The translations under genes were made by a program, and so were the position numbers. The notes under the pieces are model-generated. The model had not been told where the DNA came from, did no database searches, and worked only from the letters and a program-made list of their open reading frames with translations. Source: Phycisphaerales bacterium (lineage in GTDB: Bacteria; Planctomycetota; Phycisphaerae; Phycisphaerales; UBA1924). Taken from it: a stretch of DNA of 64,000 nucleotides. The DNA lies in assembly GCA_029260295.1 (NCBI GenBank), contig JAJDDN010000003.1, positions 1 through 64,000 of the forward strand, read 5' to 3'. Position 1 is the stretch's first letter; each line of letters starts with the position of its first letter. Positions 35,387 to 44,495 of the stretch are shown here, in pieces.

Positions 35387-36745
35387 ATGACCGATCTCTG
35401 GAAAGCGAACCGTGACACCGCACTCAAGGCCGTCGAACCGCTGGCGGCTCGGGTGCGTCCGCGTTCGCTTGATCAGGTCGTCGGGCAAACCCATTTGCTC
35501 GGAGAGGGCAAGCTCCTCCGCCGGATGATCGACGCCGACGCGCTCACCTCCGTCATCCTCCATGGCCCGCCCGGCACGGGCAAGACCACGCTGGCCGAGG
35601 TCATCGCCAAAGCGACCAGCCGAAGGTTTATTCGCGAGAACGCCGCGTCGGTTGGCGTCAAACGAATCCGCGAGATCATCGACGACGCGCACCGGATCTT
35701 GGGGGACTCGGGCAAACGAACCATCCTCTTCCTCGACGAGATCCACCGCTTCAGTAAATCACAACAAGATGTCCTCCTCGCCGATGTCGAACGCGGCCTC
35801 ATCACCCTCATCGGCGCGACGACTGAGAACCCGCTCTTCGCCGTGAACTCGGCGCTGATTTCTCGATCAACCTTGTTTCGCCTCGAATCACTCAGCGAAG
35901 ACGAAACCAAGCAACTCCTCACCAATGCGATCCATAACAAAGCCGCGTATCCGAACCTCGAAATCACCATCGACGACGACGCACTTGCGGTCTGGGCCAT
36001 CAAATCCGAAGGCGACGCGAGAAGGGCATTGACCGCACTGGAAGTCGCGGTTCTCTCCTCAGAGACCGCTACAAACACACTCGACATCACCAAGCAGATC
36101 GCTGAGGATTCCATTCAGCAAAAGGTCGCCAACTACGGCGCTGACGGCCACTACGACGCCGCCTCCGCCATGATCAAATCTGTACGAGGCTCCGACCCAG
36201 ACGCCGCCCTCTACTGGATCGCCCGGATGCTCGACGCCGGCGAAGACCCACGATTCATCGCCCGCCGCCTAGCCATCCTCGCCAGCGAGGACATCGGCAA
36301 CGCTGATCCGCGCGGGATCATGGTCGCTCAGGCCTGCTGGGATCTCGTCGAACGCATCGGGATGCCCGAGGCGCGGATCACCATCGCCCAGTGCGCGACC
36401 TACTTAGCCTGCTGCCCCAAATCCAACGCCGCCTATGTCGCCATAGACGCGGCCCTCGACGATGTCCGCAATGACCGCGTCATTCCTGTACCGATGTACC
36501 TGCGTGACAAAAACACCTCGCCGATCAGTTCAGAGGACGGCACAGGAGATCGTGTCCGAGACTTCGAAACCGAGAAATACCAATACTCCCACAACAGCGA
36601 CCACCAACTCTCTGGCCAAGACTACCTCGGGGTTGACAAGCGTTACTACGAACCCAAGGACATCGGGGCCGAAAAAATTCTCAAGCAATACCTCGACGAA
36701 GCACGCACGAAAAAACGACAACACAACGAGCAAGCCAATCAGTAG
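35387..36745 (+). CDS. rarA: Replication-associated recombination protein A (RarA/MgsA)
   Basis: RarA is a clamp-loader-like AAA+ ATPase acting at stalled replication forks. Walker A is GPPGTGKTTLAE and Walker B is LFLDEIHRF. Sensor 1 lies in LIGATTENPLFAVNSALISR. The C-terminal tetramerisation part is present (GLDPDAALYWIARML-like: GSDPDAALYWIARMLDAGEDP). The start was set to MTDLWKANRD at 35387, removing 47 spurious residues, and is supported by a TACACT box. The final ~25 residues are Lys/Gln-rich. It converges with the LVIVD/dockerin gene, with 4 nt between stops. Confidence 0.95.
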   Translation: MTDLWKANRDTALKAVEPLAARVRPRSLDQVVGQTHLLGEGKLLRRMIDADALTSVILHGPPGTGKTTLAEVIAKATSRRFIRENAASVGVKRIREIIDDAHRILGDSGKRTILFLDEIHRFSKSQQDVLLADVERGLITLIGATTENPLFAVNSALISRSTLFRLESLSEDETKQLLTNAIHNKAAYPNLEITIDDDALAVWAIKSEGDARRALTALEVAVLSSETATNTLDITKQIAEDSIQQKVANYGADGHYDAASAMIKSVRGSDPDAALYWIARMLDAGEDPRFIARRLAILASEDIGNADPRGIMVAQACWDLVERIGMPEARITIAQCATYLACCPKSNAAYVAIDAALDDVRNDRVIPVPMYLRDKNTSPISSEDGTGDRVRDFETEKYQYSHNSDHQLSGQDYLGVDKRYYEPKDIGAEKILKQYLDEARTKKRQHNEQANQ

Positions 36746-36749
36746 CTGA

Positions 36750-37946
36750 TCACGGACATCCGGCTGAAAATGCCCCGAGAAAAGCGACGATATCAAAGAA
36801 GTCAAACCCGCCGTCTCCGTTGAAATCACTTGCCGGCTGCTGGCTTGATAATGCGGTCAAGAATGCCGCAATATCAAAGAAGTCCAACGCGCCGTCTTGA
36901 TTCATATCCGGAGGGCAATCAGCACACTGGTTGTGTACATCAAAGATGGACATCCCCGTGCCAGATGCGGCTACATACGCAACATCATCCAAGACAACCA
37001 CTCTGCCAAGTTGTTCAACCGATCCGATCGAACCGAGCGTTGCTGGGTTTGTTGGATCGGTGACATCAAGAATCAGCAAGCCACCCAAGTTATCCAAAGT
37101 GAGATATGCTGTTGATCCAACCACATCCACACTCTCTACACCGAGTGGCTCCGGAAAGTTATTGAGAAGCTGAGGCGATGTTGGATCGCTTGCATCAATG
37201 ATCCAAAGCCCAGAGTTGAACCCATTAATGCTAAAGCCATTCACAAAAACTGTCGTCCCAACGACATCAAGCCCTCCGACATACCCGGCTTCAGCAGGGA
37301 ACACAAATGTCCCTAGCGGGACAATGTTTGCAGGATTGCTGATATCAAAAATTTTGAGACGATCATCGCCGCTTGCATAGAGTTTGTTATCCAAAACAAC
37401 CACTTCAATGACATCAGCTCCGTCAGCCGGCAGGCCAACCATAAACACGGGGTTCGCCGGGTCGGCTAGATCAACCGGTAAAACTTCTCCCTGACTGAAA
37501 GCAAGATACCCGGTTGTGCCCGAAAGAGCAAAGTCAGATGCAAAAGTAATGGCTAGAAGTTGAAAGGCAATACTCCCTACTAATCCTGGGCTGGCAGGAT
37601 CGCTGACATCAATCAAAGTAAGAGTAGGATTTACACCTGTAGCATAAGCCATGTGGTCAATGACGGAAATACTTAGGGGAAGAAAGCTTGCAAACTGGAA
37701 CGAGTTGATGAGCACAGGTCCGGATGGATCATGAACATCAACGATATCGAGTATTGCATCACTCGCAGAGAAATGCCGAAGGATGTATGCCATGCCATTC
37801 TGAACATCAATATCAACCACCTCGCTACCAGCTAGGTATGACCCCAGCTCGCCCCCCGGCACACAGTCATTCCCAATCGCACCACCAGAAAAAACAGCCG
37901 TCATAAAGCCGCAAAGCAATCCGAGTACGCATCGATTCATATTCAT
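36750..37946 (-). CDS. Exported LVIVD beta-propeller protein with a dockerin-like tail
   Basis: A signal peptide (LLCGFMTAVFSGGAIG) is followed by six or more LVIVD repeats, for example YLTLDNLGGLLILDVTDPTNPATLGSI. Such repeats form a beta-propeller. The tail contains two EF-hand-like calcium loops (DMNQDGALDFFDIAAFLTAL and DFNGDGGFDFFDIVAFLGAF), typical of planctomycete dockerin-like domains. The protein is probably extracellular or surface-bound; its ligand is unknown. GGAGG precedes the first ATG at good spacing. The base composition is more AT-rich than rarA. A decayed copy of the tail lies just upstream. Confidence 0.88.
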   Translation of the reverse strand: MNMNRCVLGLLCGFMTAVFSGGAIGNDCVPGGELGSYLAGSEVVDIDVQNGMAYILRHFSASDAILDIVDVHDPSGPVLINSFQFASFLPLSISVIDHMAYATGVNPTLTLIDVSDPASPGLVGSIAFQLLAITFASDFALSGTTGYLAFSQGEVLPVDLADPANPVFMVGLPADGADVIEVVVLDNKLYASGDDRLKIFDISNPANIVPLGTFVFPAEAGYVGGLDVVGTTVFVNGFSINGFNSGLWIIDASDPTSPQLLNNFPEPLGVESVDVVGSTAYLTLDNLGGLLILDVTDPTNPATLGSIGSVEQLGRVVVLDDVAYVAASGTGMSIFDVHNQCADCPPDMNQDGALDFFDIAAFLTALSSQQPASDFNGDGGFDFFDIVAFLGAFSAGCP

Positions 37947-37964
37947 TTGTAATCCTCCAACTGG

Positions 37965-38192
37965 TCACCTGATCGCGAATGCTGTCAGGAATATTAAAAT
38001 ATCAAAGAACCCTATTGTCCCCGTCGCCCACAACACTCTGGCGAGTATCTTGAACTCCTCATTGATCTCCTGCACACAGCCGCAGGAACCGCAAGAAAGT
38101 CGGCGGCGAGTGCCGCGATGACAGACCAGGCGGCGTGATGATCCCTGTACACCTTTCGATCTCCAATGGAATCGATGACTCAGTTTCAACAA
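37965..38192 (-). pseudogene. Remnant of a dockerin-like gene tail, frameshifted
   Basis: The end of this frame reads GFFDILIFLTAFAIR, clearly like the DFFDIAAFLTAL tail of the neighbouring gene. The DNA around TTCTTTGATATT also matches that gene. Just before, the frame does not give the EF-hand. Removing one G from ACGGGGACA joins VVGDGTI to GFFDILIFL, restoring a calcium loop. The rest of the 75-aa ORF has no signal peptide or known domain. The 364-nt gap between the LVIVD gene and the cyclo-ligase gene holds only this remnant and AT-rich DNA. I read it as gene debris, with moderate doubt. Confidence 0.4.
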
Positions 38193-38298
38193 ACTAACAT
38201 ACCAAAATATTCACAACTGCACAAGATATAAATTACACCTTCCTGATTGGCATTCAGGACCCCTAGGTCTTTAATGCCGCCAGGCGGATCGCTCCACC

Positions 38299-38310
38299 TA
38301 TCATGAACCC
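38299..38310 (+). promoter_or_regulatory. Leaderless-type -10 box for the cyclo-ligase gene
   Basis: TATCAT lies 6 nt before GTG 38311; there is no Shine-Dalgarno sequence. Confidence 0.4.
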
Positions 38311-38907
38311 GTGCCCAAGCCCTCTTCAAAGCCCGATCTCCGAGATTCACTCAAAGCTGCCATTGCCGCCATCACCCCCAATTGTAGAACACACGCCAGC
38401 CAGCAACTCTGCGACCAAATAACACACACGGACCTCTACCAATCCGCCACCACCATCCTCGCCTACGCATCGCTCCCAACCGAAGTCTCCCTCGACCCCC
38501 TCATCGACCACGCGCTCCAAAGCAACAAAGCGGTCTGCATCCCGGCTATTGATTGGGATAAAAAAACCATGCATCCTGTCCAAATTCGATCACTGGACAA
38601 AGATCTGCAGATCGGCCGATACGGTCTCAGATCACCCACCAGCCAGTGCAATCCGGTCCCCGATGCCCAGATCGCCCTTGCCCTGATCCCGGGGCTCGGT
38701 TTTGATCCATTGGGACGACGACTCGGACGCGGCGCGGGGTTCTATGATCGCTGGATCGAAGCCCGCTGCCGATATACTGAGCCTTTGACGCTCGTCGGCG
38801 TATGTTTCGATGAACAAATCATCGAGCGTGTCCCAACAGACCCGCATGACCAAACCTTGGACCTGGTGCACACACCAACGACCCAATACGAGAGAAGCAA
38901 CCGATGA
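38311..38907 (+). CDS. 5-formyltetrahydrofolate cyclo-ligase
   Basis: The enzyme converts 5-formyl-THF to 5,10-methenyl-THF with ATP, in folate one-carbon metabolism. The signature LIPGLGFDPLGRRLGRGAGFYDRW is complete in the sequence (quoted in part: GFDPLGRRLGRGAGFYDR). N-terminal motif YASLPTEVSLDPLI also fits. Length 198 aa is normal. Translation begins at GTG, 6 nt after TATCAT. The stop overlaps the L,D-transpeptidase start by 4 nt, so the two are translated together. The functional link to peptidoglycan is not obvious. Confidence 0.93.
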   Translation: MPKPSSKPDLRDSLKAAIAAITPNCRTHASQQLCDQITHTDLYQSATTILAYASLPTEVSLDPLIDHALQSNKAVCIPAIDWDKKTMHPVQIRSLDKDLQIGRYGLRSPTSQCNPVPDAQIALALIPGLGFDPLGRRLGRGAGFYDRWIEARCRYTEPLTLVGVCFDEQIIERVPTDPHDQTLDLVHTPTTQYERSNR

Positions 38908-40178
38908 GTCTCCCAAGCCAATCAGGACGCGCCTCCCGCTCCTCATCTGTCCATTACCGTCGCAACCAGGGCTCACCCCTCCGAAAGTTCTTTCCCGCTA
39001 TTCTTGTCTTCGGTGCCCTCGCCCTCATTCTCTGGTACGCACTCCGTCGTCCCTCTGACGAAACCGAGCTCCAAGCCGCAAACGACACGCCCCAAACCAA
39101 CAGCATGGCCGAACCTGTTGTCATCAACAACTCCCCCCAAACTTCAAACCAAACACCCGCGCGTGCCCTCCCAGGGTCTGGCGATCGCCCCGATACACAG
39201 AACGAGGTCGAGAACTCACTCGCCTCAAGCAACGAAGCACTCAACACACTGACATCAAGAACACAAAACTCCCCAACCAACAGCTCCTCGAACAACCCCA
39301 GCACAAACTCATCCTCCCTGCTTGATGCCACCCGAAATCAAACCACCGCAGCAACCAATCCCAACTCCCAACCAGTCGAATCCCGGCCCATTGGCACCGA
39401 CCGTGTCCGCCTGCAACTTGACACGGCTCAACGAATGGTTAACCAGAACGACCGTGTCGCCGCCCGCAGGCTCCTCTCCCAAACCCTCAACACCCCCAAT
39501 CTCTCGGCCAGTGATGGCCAGCGTCTCCGAGACGAACTCACCCAGATCAACAATGTCCTCGTCTTTGGCCCGGTCGTCGCCCCCAGCGACCCCATGTGCG
39601 AGGAATACAAGATCCAATCCGGCGACTCCCTCTCACGCATCGCCGCAAGGCAAGAGCTGGCGACCCACTGGAAACTCATCCAGCGTGTCAACAGGATCTC
39701 CAACCCCTCCCGCATTCGGCTCGGGCAGAACCTCAAGCTCGTCCACGGGCCATTCCACGCTGTGGTCTACAAACGCGAGCACCGGATGGACATCTACCAC
39801 GGCTCCCCAAACGACCCCGCAAGCTGGCTCTTCATTCGCTCACTGAATGTCGGGCTCGGCGCTGACAACGGCACGCCTTTAGGCACCTTCACCGTCTCGA
39901 CCAATAAGCTCGAAAACCCGGGCTGGGTCAACCCGCGGAATGCCTCTGAGTCGTACGGCCCCAACGACCCGGCAAACCCGATCGGCGAGTTCTGGCTCGG
40001 GCTCGACGGCGTAGGCCAATACGCCACCCTCACCGGCTACGGCATCCACGGCACCATCGACCCATCCTCCATCGGAGGCGACCAGTCCATGGGCTGTGTC
40101 CGTCTCGCAGACGACGACATCGCTGTTGTCTATGAACTCCTCGCAGAGCGTGTTTCAGTTGTCGAAATTCGCCCGTAA
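38904..40178 (+). CDS. LysM and YkuD-type L,D-transpeptidase, membrane-anchored
   Basis: A basic N-terminus leads into one membrane helix (FFPAILVFGALALILWYAL). A ~150-residue Ser/Thr/Asn-rich linker follows. A LysM module (YKIQSGDSLSRIAARQ) should bind peptidoglycan. The catalytic domain holds TPLGTFTVSTNKLENPGW and the active-site block HGTIDPSSIGGDQSMGCVRL, with the nucleophilic Cys. It would make 3-3 cross-links or attach proteins to peptidoglycan. Planctomycetes were long thought to lack peptidoglycan, so a complete enzyme is informative. A possible terminator follows. Confidence 0.92.
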   Translation: MSLPSQSGRASRSSSVHYRRNQGSPLRKFFPAILVFGALALILWYALRRPSDETELQAANDTPQTNSMAEPVVINNSPQTSNQTPARALPGSGDRPDTQNEVENSLASSNEALNTLTSRTQNSPTNSSSNNPSTNSSSLLDATRNQTTAATNPNSQPVESRPIGTDRVRLQLDTAQRMVNQNDRVAARRLLSQTLNTPNLSASDGQRLRDELTQINNVLVFGPVVAPSDPMCEEYKIQSGDSLSRIAARQELATHWKLIQRVNRISNPSRIRLGQNLKLVHGPFHAVVYKREHRMDIYHGSPNDPASWLFIRSLNVGLGADNGTPLGTFTVSTNKLENPGWVNPRNASESYGPNDPANPIGEFWLGLDGVGQYATLTGYGIHGTIDPSSIGGDQSMGCVRLADDDIAVVYELLAERVSVVEIRP

Positions 40179-40220
40179 ACTGCCTCTCATAAACAGCCTT
40201 CCTGCAAGCTCTTAAAGGCA

Positions 40221-40262
40221 TCCCAAACCGTCCATTTCAGACGGCGAATTACGGGATTTTTT
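40221..40262 (+). terminator. Possible terminator after the L,D-transpeptidase gene
   Basis: A CCGTC/GACGG stem lies inside an outer TCCC/GGGA pairing and is followed at once by T6. The internal loops make it weaker than a classical terminator. Confidence 0.4.
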
Positions 40263-40353
40263 CAACCTGCCCACCTACTATTACTATCCCTGATACGAGC
40301 ATAAAAACCCCGTTCCATGGGCTCTGAATTCTGACTCAACTCCGCTGGCCAGA

Positions 40354-40373
40354 TCGTGTTAAACACAACACGA
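40354..40373. promoter_or_regulatory. Small inverted repeat in the gyrB leader
   Basis: TCGTGTT and AACACGA are separated by 6 nt, about 45 nt before the chosen gyrB start. It could be an operator or an RNA hairpin. No partner site was found, and the role is a guess. The 240-nt gap also holds no recognisable DnaA boxes. Confidence 0.25.
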
Positions 40374-40418
40374 GTTACGACCAAACGGAACGCAATGCTC
40401 GATGGACCAATCCCCACC

Positions 40419-43088
40419 ATGACCGACCAAAACACTCCATCGACACCACCCTCGACCGCCCCAAAGTCCGGCGAGTACTCCTCCGATCAGATCAAGGTCC
40501 TCGAAGGCCTCGAAGCCGTCCGCAAACGCCCAGGCATGTACATCGGCGGCACAGGCATCGGCGCACTCCACCACCTCGTCTACGAAGTCGTTGACAACTC
40601 CATCGACGAAGCCATGGCCGGCTTCGCAACCTATGTCTCCGTTGTCATCCAGCCCGACGGCTCCGTTAAAGTCTCCGACGACGGACGAGGCATCCCCACC
40701 GACCCCGTCAAGAACAGCGACGACCCCACAATCAACGGCAAGTCCGCCGTCGAAGTCGTCCTCACCAAACTCCACGCCGGCGGCAAGTTCCAGCAAGAAG
40801 ACTCCGCATACAAAGTCTCCGGCGGACTCCACGGCGTAGGCGTCTCCTGTGTCAACGCACTCTCCTCCCTCCTCGAAGTCGAAGTCTGGCGCGATGGCAA
40901 AATCAAAGGCATCGTCTTCGAACGAGGCGTCGTCACCAAAGACATCCACGACATCGGCCCCATCCCCGCAAACTCCGACATCGAAACAGGCACCATCGTC
41001 ACCTTCAAGCCCGACACCGAAATCTTCGAAGACATCAACTTCGTATACCAGACCCTCTCTACCCGTCTCCGCGAACTCTCGTTCCTCAACCCGGGCATCA
41101 CCATCAAGCTCACCGACGAACGCGTCGGTGCCGATGGCAAAATCAAGCACGAGATTTTCAAGGCTGAGAACGGGCTCCTCGAATATGTTACCTACCTGAT
41201 GAAGGGCAAGAATACCGTCTCCTCGACGGTCTACCTCAACAAAGAAGTCCCCGAGGACTCCATGATCTGCGAGGTCGCCCTCCAGTACCACGACGGGTAC
41301 AACGAAACACTCCTCACCTTCGCCAACAACATCAACAATGTCGACGGCGGCACCCACGGCCAAGGCTTCAAAACCGCACTCACACGCACGCTCAACGGCT
41401 ACGCCAAACGCGCCGGCATTCTCAAAGAGAAAGACACCAACCCATCGGGCGACGACCTCCGCGAAGGAATGATCGCTATCGTCTCGGTCAAACTCCCCGA
41501 CCCCCAGTTCAACAACCAGCCCAAAGAGAAGCTCCTCAACCCTGAGATCGAGAGCTTTGTCTCCTCGGCTCTCCAGGAAGCCCTCAACAACTGGCTCGAA
41601 GAACACCCCGCAGAAGCCAAGAAGCTCTGCCTCAAGGGCATCATGGCCGCCCAGGCGCGAGAGGCCGCACGCAAGGCCCGCGAGCTCACACGGCGTAAAT
41701 CCGCGCTCGACTCGGGCTCGATGCCCCACAAACTCCGCGACTGCAAAACCAAGGACATGGACCGCTCAGAAATCTTCATTGTCGAAGGTGATTCTGCGGG
41801 CGGCTCGGCGACCCAAGGCCGCGATGTCGAGACCCAAGCGATCCTGCCCCTCAAAGGTAAGATCCTCAATGTAGAGCGTGCCCGCATCGATAAGGTGCTG
41901 GGATTCGAAGAAATCCGTACCCTCATCGCTGCCCTCAAGTGCGGCATCGGCGCGGACTTTGACATCACCAAACTCCGCTACGGCAAGGTCATCATCATGA
42001 CCGATGCGGATGTTGACGGGTCCCACATCCGAACACTCCTCCTCACCTTCTTCTTCCGCCAGATGCCCGAGCTCATCCGTCGCGGCCATGTCTACATCGC
42101 CCAGCCCCCGCTCTACCAAATCACCCGAAACAAAAAATCCAAATATGTCCTCAACGAACGAACCCTCGACAACGCACTGACCGACCTTGGACTTGAGGGC
42201 TCTGTGCTGCAGGTCCGCGATATCGAAGACGCACAAGCTGGAATCGAACCAAGGGTTATCCAGTCCATCGCGGGCCCAGACGCCCGCCGTGCTGTCCAGC
42301 AGTTAACTCGACTCGCCGATCTCGTCGAGATCGCCGAACGCCGGGGCGTCAAGTTCCTCGACCTGTTAGAGACCCGCAAGGACAACAAGCTCCCGACCCA
42401 CAAACTCTCGACCCAGACCGAAGATGTCTATGCCTGGTCAGAATCCGAAGCCCTCGAACAACTCGAAGCCAAAAGTTGGCGATTGACGCAGGATGCTGCT
42501 GATATTGAAGAAACCGAAGCCGCAGATTCCACGCCCACGCTCGATCCGGATTCCCCGGAGTATGCCGAGCAGTTCAAGGAAGATTCATCTCCGCAAGCGA
42601 CCCTCCGCGAACTCCACGAGAACCGCGAACTAGACGCGATATTCTCCCAGCTCAACGAAATCGGCCTCAGCATCAATGACTACGGGCTCACCCAAGAAGA
42701 ATCCGTAACGGGTGAGAACATCCCCGCACGCTTCGCATGGGTCACGGAAAAAACATCGTCCGTCAAATCAGAGAATGAGTCCGCGATCCCAGCATCGCAG
42801 TCCAAGGTCGTCGAAGCCGCCAACATCCCATCGATCCTCGAAGCCCTCCATCAGATCGGGCGGCGGGGGATGGAGATCAAGCGGTTCAAGGGGCTGGGCG
42901 AGATGGACGCGATCCAGCTGTGGGACACGACCATGGATGTCACCCGGCGAACCCTCTTCCGGGTTCAGTGGGAGCACGCTTCTGAGGAAGCAAGCATGCT
43001 GTTCTCGTTGCTGATGGGCGAGCAGGTCGAACCAAGGCGGAAGTTCATCGAAGACCATGCGTTGGAAGTCAAGAACCTCGATGTCTAA
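40419..43088 (+). CDS. gyrB: DNA gyrase subunit B with a large acidic insert
   Basis: GyrB supplies the ATPase of the gyrase that introduces negative supercoils. The GHKL ATP site includes VVDNSIDEAMAGFA and GGLHGVGVSCVNALS. The TOPRIM motifs are EGDSAGGSATQGRD and DADVDGSHIRTLLLTF. The C-terminal end is intact (KRFKGLGEMDAIQLWDTTMD). Between PPLYQITRNKKSKY and this block lie about 240 residues, against about 45 in short GyrBs. The extra part is acidic (EETEAADSTPTLDPDSPEY). The start is uncertain among GTG 40356, ATG 40395 and ATG 40419; 40419 gives the family-like N-terminus. gyrA is not adjacent. Confidence 0.95.
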   Translation: MTDQNTPSTPPSTAPKSGEYSSDQIKVLEGLEAVRKRPGMYIGGTGIGALHHLVYEVVDNSIDEAMAGFATYVSVVIQPDGSVKVSDDGRGIPTDPVKNSDDPTINGKSAVEVVLTKLHAGGKFQQEDSAYKVSGGLHGVGVSCVNALSSLLEVEVWRDGKIKGIVFERGVVTKDIHDIGPIPANSDIETGTIVTFKPDTEIFEDINFVYQTLSTRLRELSFLNPGITIKLTDERVGADGKIKHEIFKAENGLLEYVTYLMKGKNTVSSTVYLNKEVPEDSMICEVALQYHDGYNETLLTFANNINNVDGGTHGQGFKTALTRTLNGYAKRAGILKEKDTNPSGDDLREGMIAIVSVKLPDPQFNNQPKEKLLNPEIESFVSSALQEALNNWLEEHPAEAKKLCLKGIMAAQAREAARKARELTRRKSALDSGSMPHKLRDCKTKDMDRSEIFIVEGDSAGGSATQGRDVETQAILPLKGKILNVERARIDKVLGFEEIRTLIAALKCGIGADFDITKLRYGKVIIMTDADVDGSHIRTLLLTFFFRQMPELIRRGHVYIAQPPLYQITRNKKSKYVLNERTLDNALTDLGLEGSVLQVRDIEDAQAGIEPRVIQSIAGPDARRAVQQLTRLADLVEIAERRGVKFLDLLETRKDNKLPTHKLSTQTEDVYAWSESEALEQLEAKSWRLTQDAADIEETEAADSTPTLDPDSPEYAEQFKEDSSPQATLRELHENRELDAIFSQLNEIGLSINDYGLTQEESVTGENIPARFAWVTEKTSSVKSENESAIPASQSKVVEAANIPSILEALHQIGRRGMEIKRFKGLGEMDAIQLWDTTMDVTRRTLFRVQWEHASEEASMLFSLLMGEQVEPRRKFIEDHALEVKNLDV

Positions 43089-43255
43089 CTCAACTCCAAG
43101 CGGCCACAACCCCGTTTAACCTGCATTTACCACAATATTGACACCCCCCGCTGGTTCCTTTGGAATTATCGGTCTGCGCGATCCCGACTTCAACGCCAGA
43201 GCGTTATTGCACTGATTAACCACGCTCAATCCCCCGATATGAGAAGCACAGGAGT

Positions 43256-43274
43256 CTTCGATTCAGACTCGAAG
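43256..43274. promoter_or_regulatory. Short hairpin in the leader of the PilZ operon
   Basis: CTTCGA and TCGAAG are separated by 7 nt, about 40 nt before the start of the first PilZ gene. It may be an operator or a leader hairpin. The 227-nt gap has no clear promoter. Confidence 0.25.
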
Positions 43275-43315
43275 CCCGATGTTTCATATGGCACCCTACT
43301 TACTAGGAACGATCA

Positions 43316-44449
43316 ATGGACCAAAGCAATTCCAACACACTCCGAATCGGCATCCGTGAGCTCAATGCTTTGCTGAATCGTATCGAGGAATCACAGCCTG
43401 AGAAAAAAAATCCAAACCGAGAGTTCGTTCGGTGGAACTTCCGAATCGTCCGGGCCGATCTTACAATTGAACACGCCACCGGATCGAAAGTCGTCCTTCC
43501 AGTCGCGACTCGGAATATTTCCAGAGGCGGGATCTCTGTTCTGCATTCGTCATTTGTATATCCGAACTCGCGTTGCCATGTCACCGCGATCCTTGAAGAC
43601 GGACGAAAGCTCGATATGGACGGGCTGGTCATGCGTTGCAACCACATCGGAGGGAAGGTTCACGAACTTGGTATCAAGTTTGATCAAGAGATCTCCACCA
43701 AAGAACTCCTCGGACTCGATCCGATGCAAGAGGCCTACTCGCTTGAATGCATCGAGCCAGACGGTCTGCACGGCACAGTCCTAATCGTTGCCTCTTCGGA
43801 ACTCGATCAGCAACTGCTTGTCAAACTCCTTGAAGACACCAGCCTAACAATTTCCGTCGCCGACAACTCTGAATCAGCTCTCAAACGAGCCCAGAAGGGG
43901 TGCGAACTTATCCTGACTGATTTTTCTGTTGGCGAAGAATCTGCTGCAGACATCCTCATGACACTCCGCGCTGAAGGGATCGATGCCCCTGTGCTTGTGA
44001 TGACATCTGATTCTTCTAGTGAGTTCCGTGATGAAATGCGGATGGCCGGTGCCTCCGGCTTGATCTCAAAGCCGTATACACGGGACAAACTTCTCCAGGC
44101 GCTCGCCGAGTTTCTCCTCGGAGACGGGGATGGTGGCCCGCTGTATTCGACACTTACAATATCCGATCCTGCGTACGAGATTCTTCCCAAGTTCCTTAAA
44201 GAACTCGCCAGGATGATTCTCACACTCGAAAAATCGCTCCGCGAATCTGATTATGATTCCTGCTTATCAATCTGCCAATCACTCGCCAACTCCGCGGCTC
44301 CTTTGGGGTATGAATCCATCGGGCATATCGCAGCCCAAGCAAACCGCGCCCTATCCAAGGGCAGCGGTGTCAGAGATGCTGCGGCAGATGTTCGACAGTT
44401 AATTATCGCGTGCCGTCGTATTAAAGCCAATCCGAAGGCCGCCGCATAG
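43316..44449 (+). CDS. PilZ - receiver - degenerate Hpt protein (first of a tandem pair)
   Basis: PilZ domains bind cyclic di-GMP. The RxxxR-like part here is RWNFRIVRADLTI and the second motif is TRNISRGGISVLH (N-x-S-x-x-G). A receiver domain follows (about residues 145-265). It keeps the phospho-Asp (LTDFSVG), the Thr (LVMTSDS) and the Lys (ISKPYT). The acidic pair that normally binds Mg2+ is replaced (VLIVASSELDQ). The last ~80 residues look like an Hpt domain, but the phosphorylated His is Gln (CQSLANSAAPLG for xHxLKGSAxxLG). It is the first gene of a three-gene operon with a hybrid kinase. AGGAA precedes the ATG. Confidence 0.85.
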   Translation: MDQSNSNTLRIGIRELNALLNRIEESQPEKKNPNREFVRWNFRIVRADLTIEHATGSKVVLPVATRNISRGGISVLHSSFVYPNSRCHVTAILEDGRKLDMDGLVMRCNHIGGKVHELGIKFDQEISTKELLGLDPMQEAYSLECIEPDGLHGTVLIVASSELDQQLLVKLLEDTSLTISVADNSESALKRAQKGCELILTDFSVGEESAADILMTLRAEGIDAPVLVMTSDSSSEFRDEMRMAGASGLISKPYTRDKLLQALAEFLLGDGDGGPLYSTLTISDPAYEILPKFLKELARMILTLEKSLRESDYDSCLSICQSLANSAAPLGYESIGHIAAQANRALSKGSGVRDAAADVRQLIIACRRIKANPKAAA

Positions 44450-44495
44450 ATCCATTTATTTCATTATCGCAATTACCTGAAACTTGAGATCATTT

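Noticed and set aside
40179-40418. Replication origin next to gyrB
   Set aside because: No cluster of TTATCCACA-like DnaA boxes and no dnaA, dnaN or recF neighbours are present.
40359-41729. 456-aa ORF antisense to gyrB
   Set aside because: It mirrors the third-position GC bias of gyrB, has low-complexity Asp/Val/Gly composition and no domain. gyrB itself is unmistakable.
43138-43166. TTGACA as a promoter for the PilZ operon
   Set aside because: At 16-18 nt spacing only TTGGAA, TGGAAT or GGAATT is found, which are poor -10 boxes.
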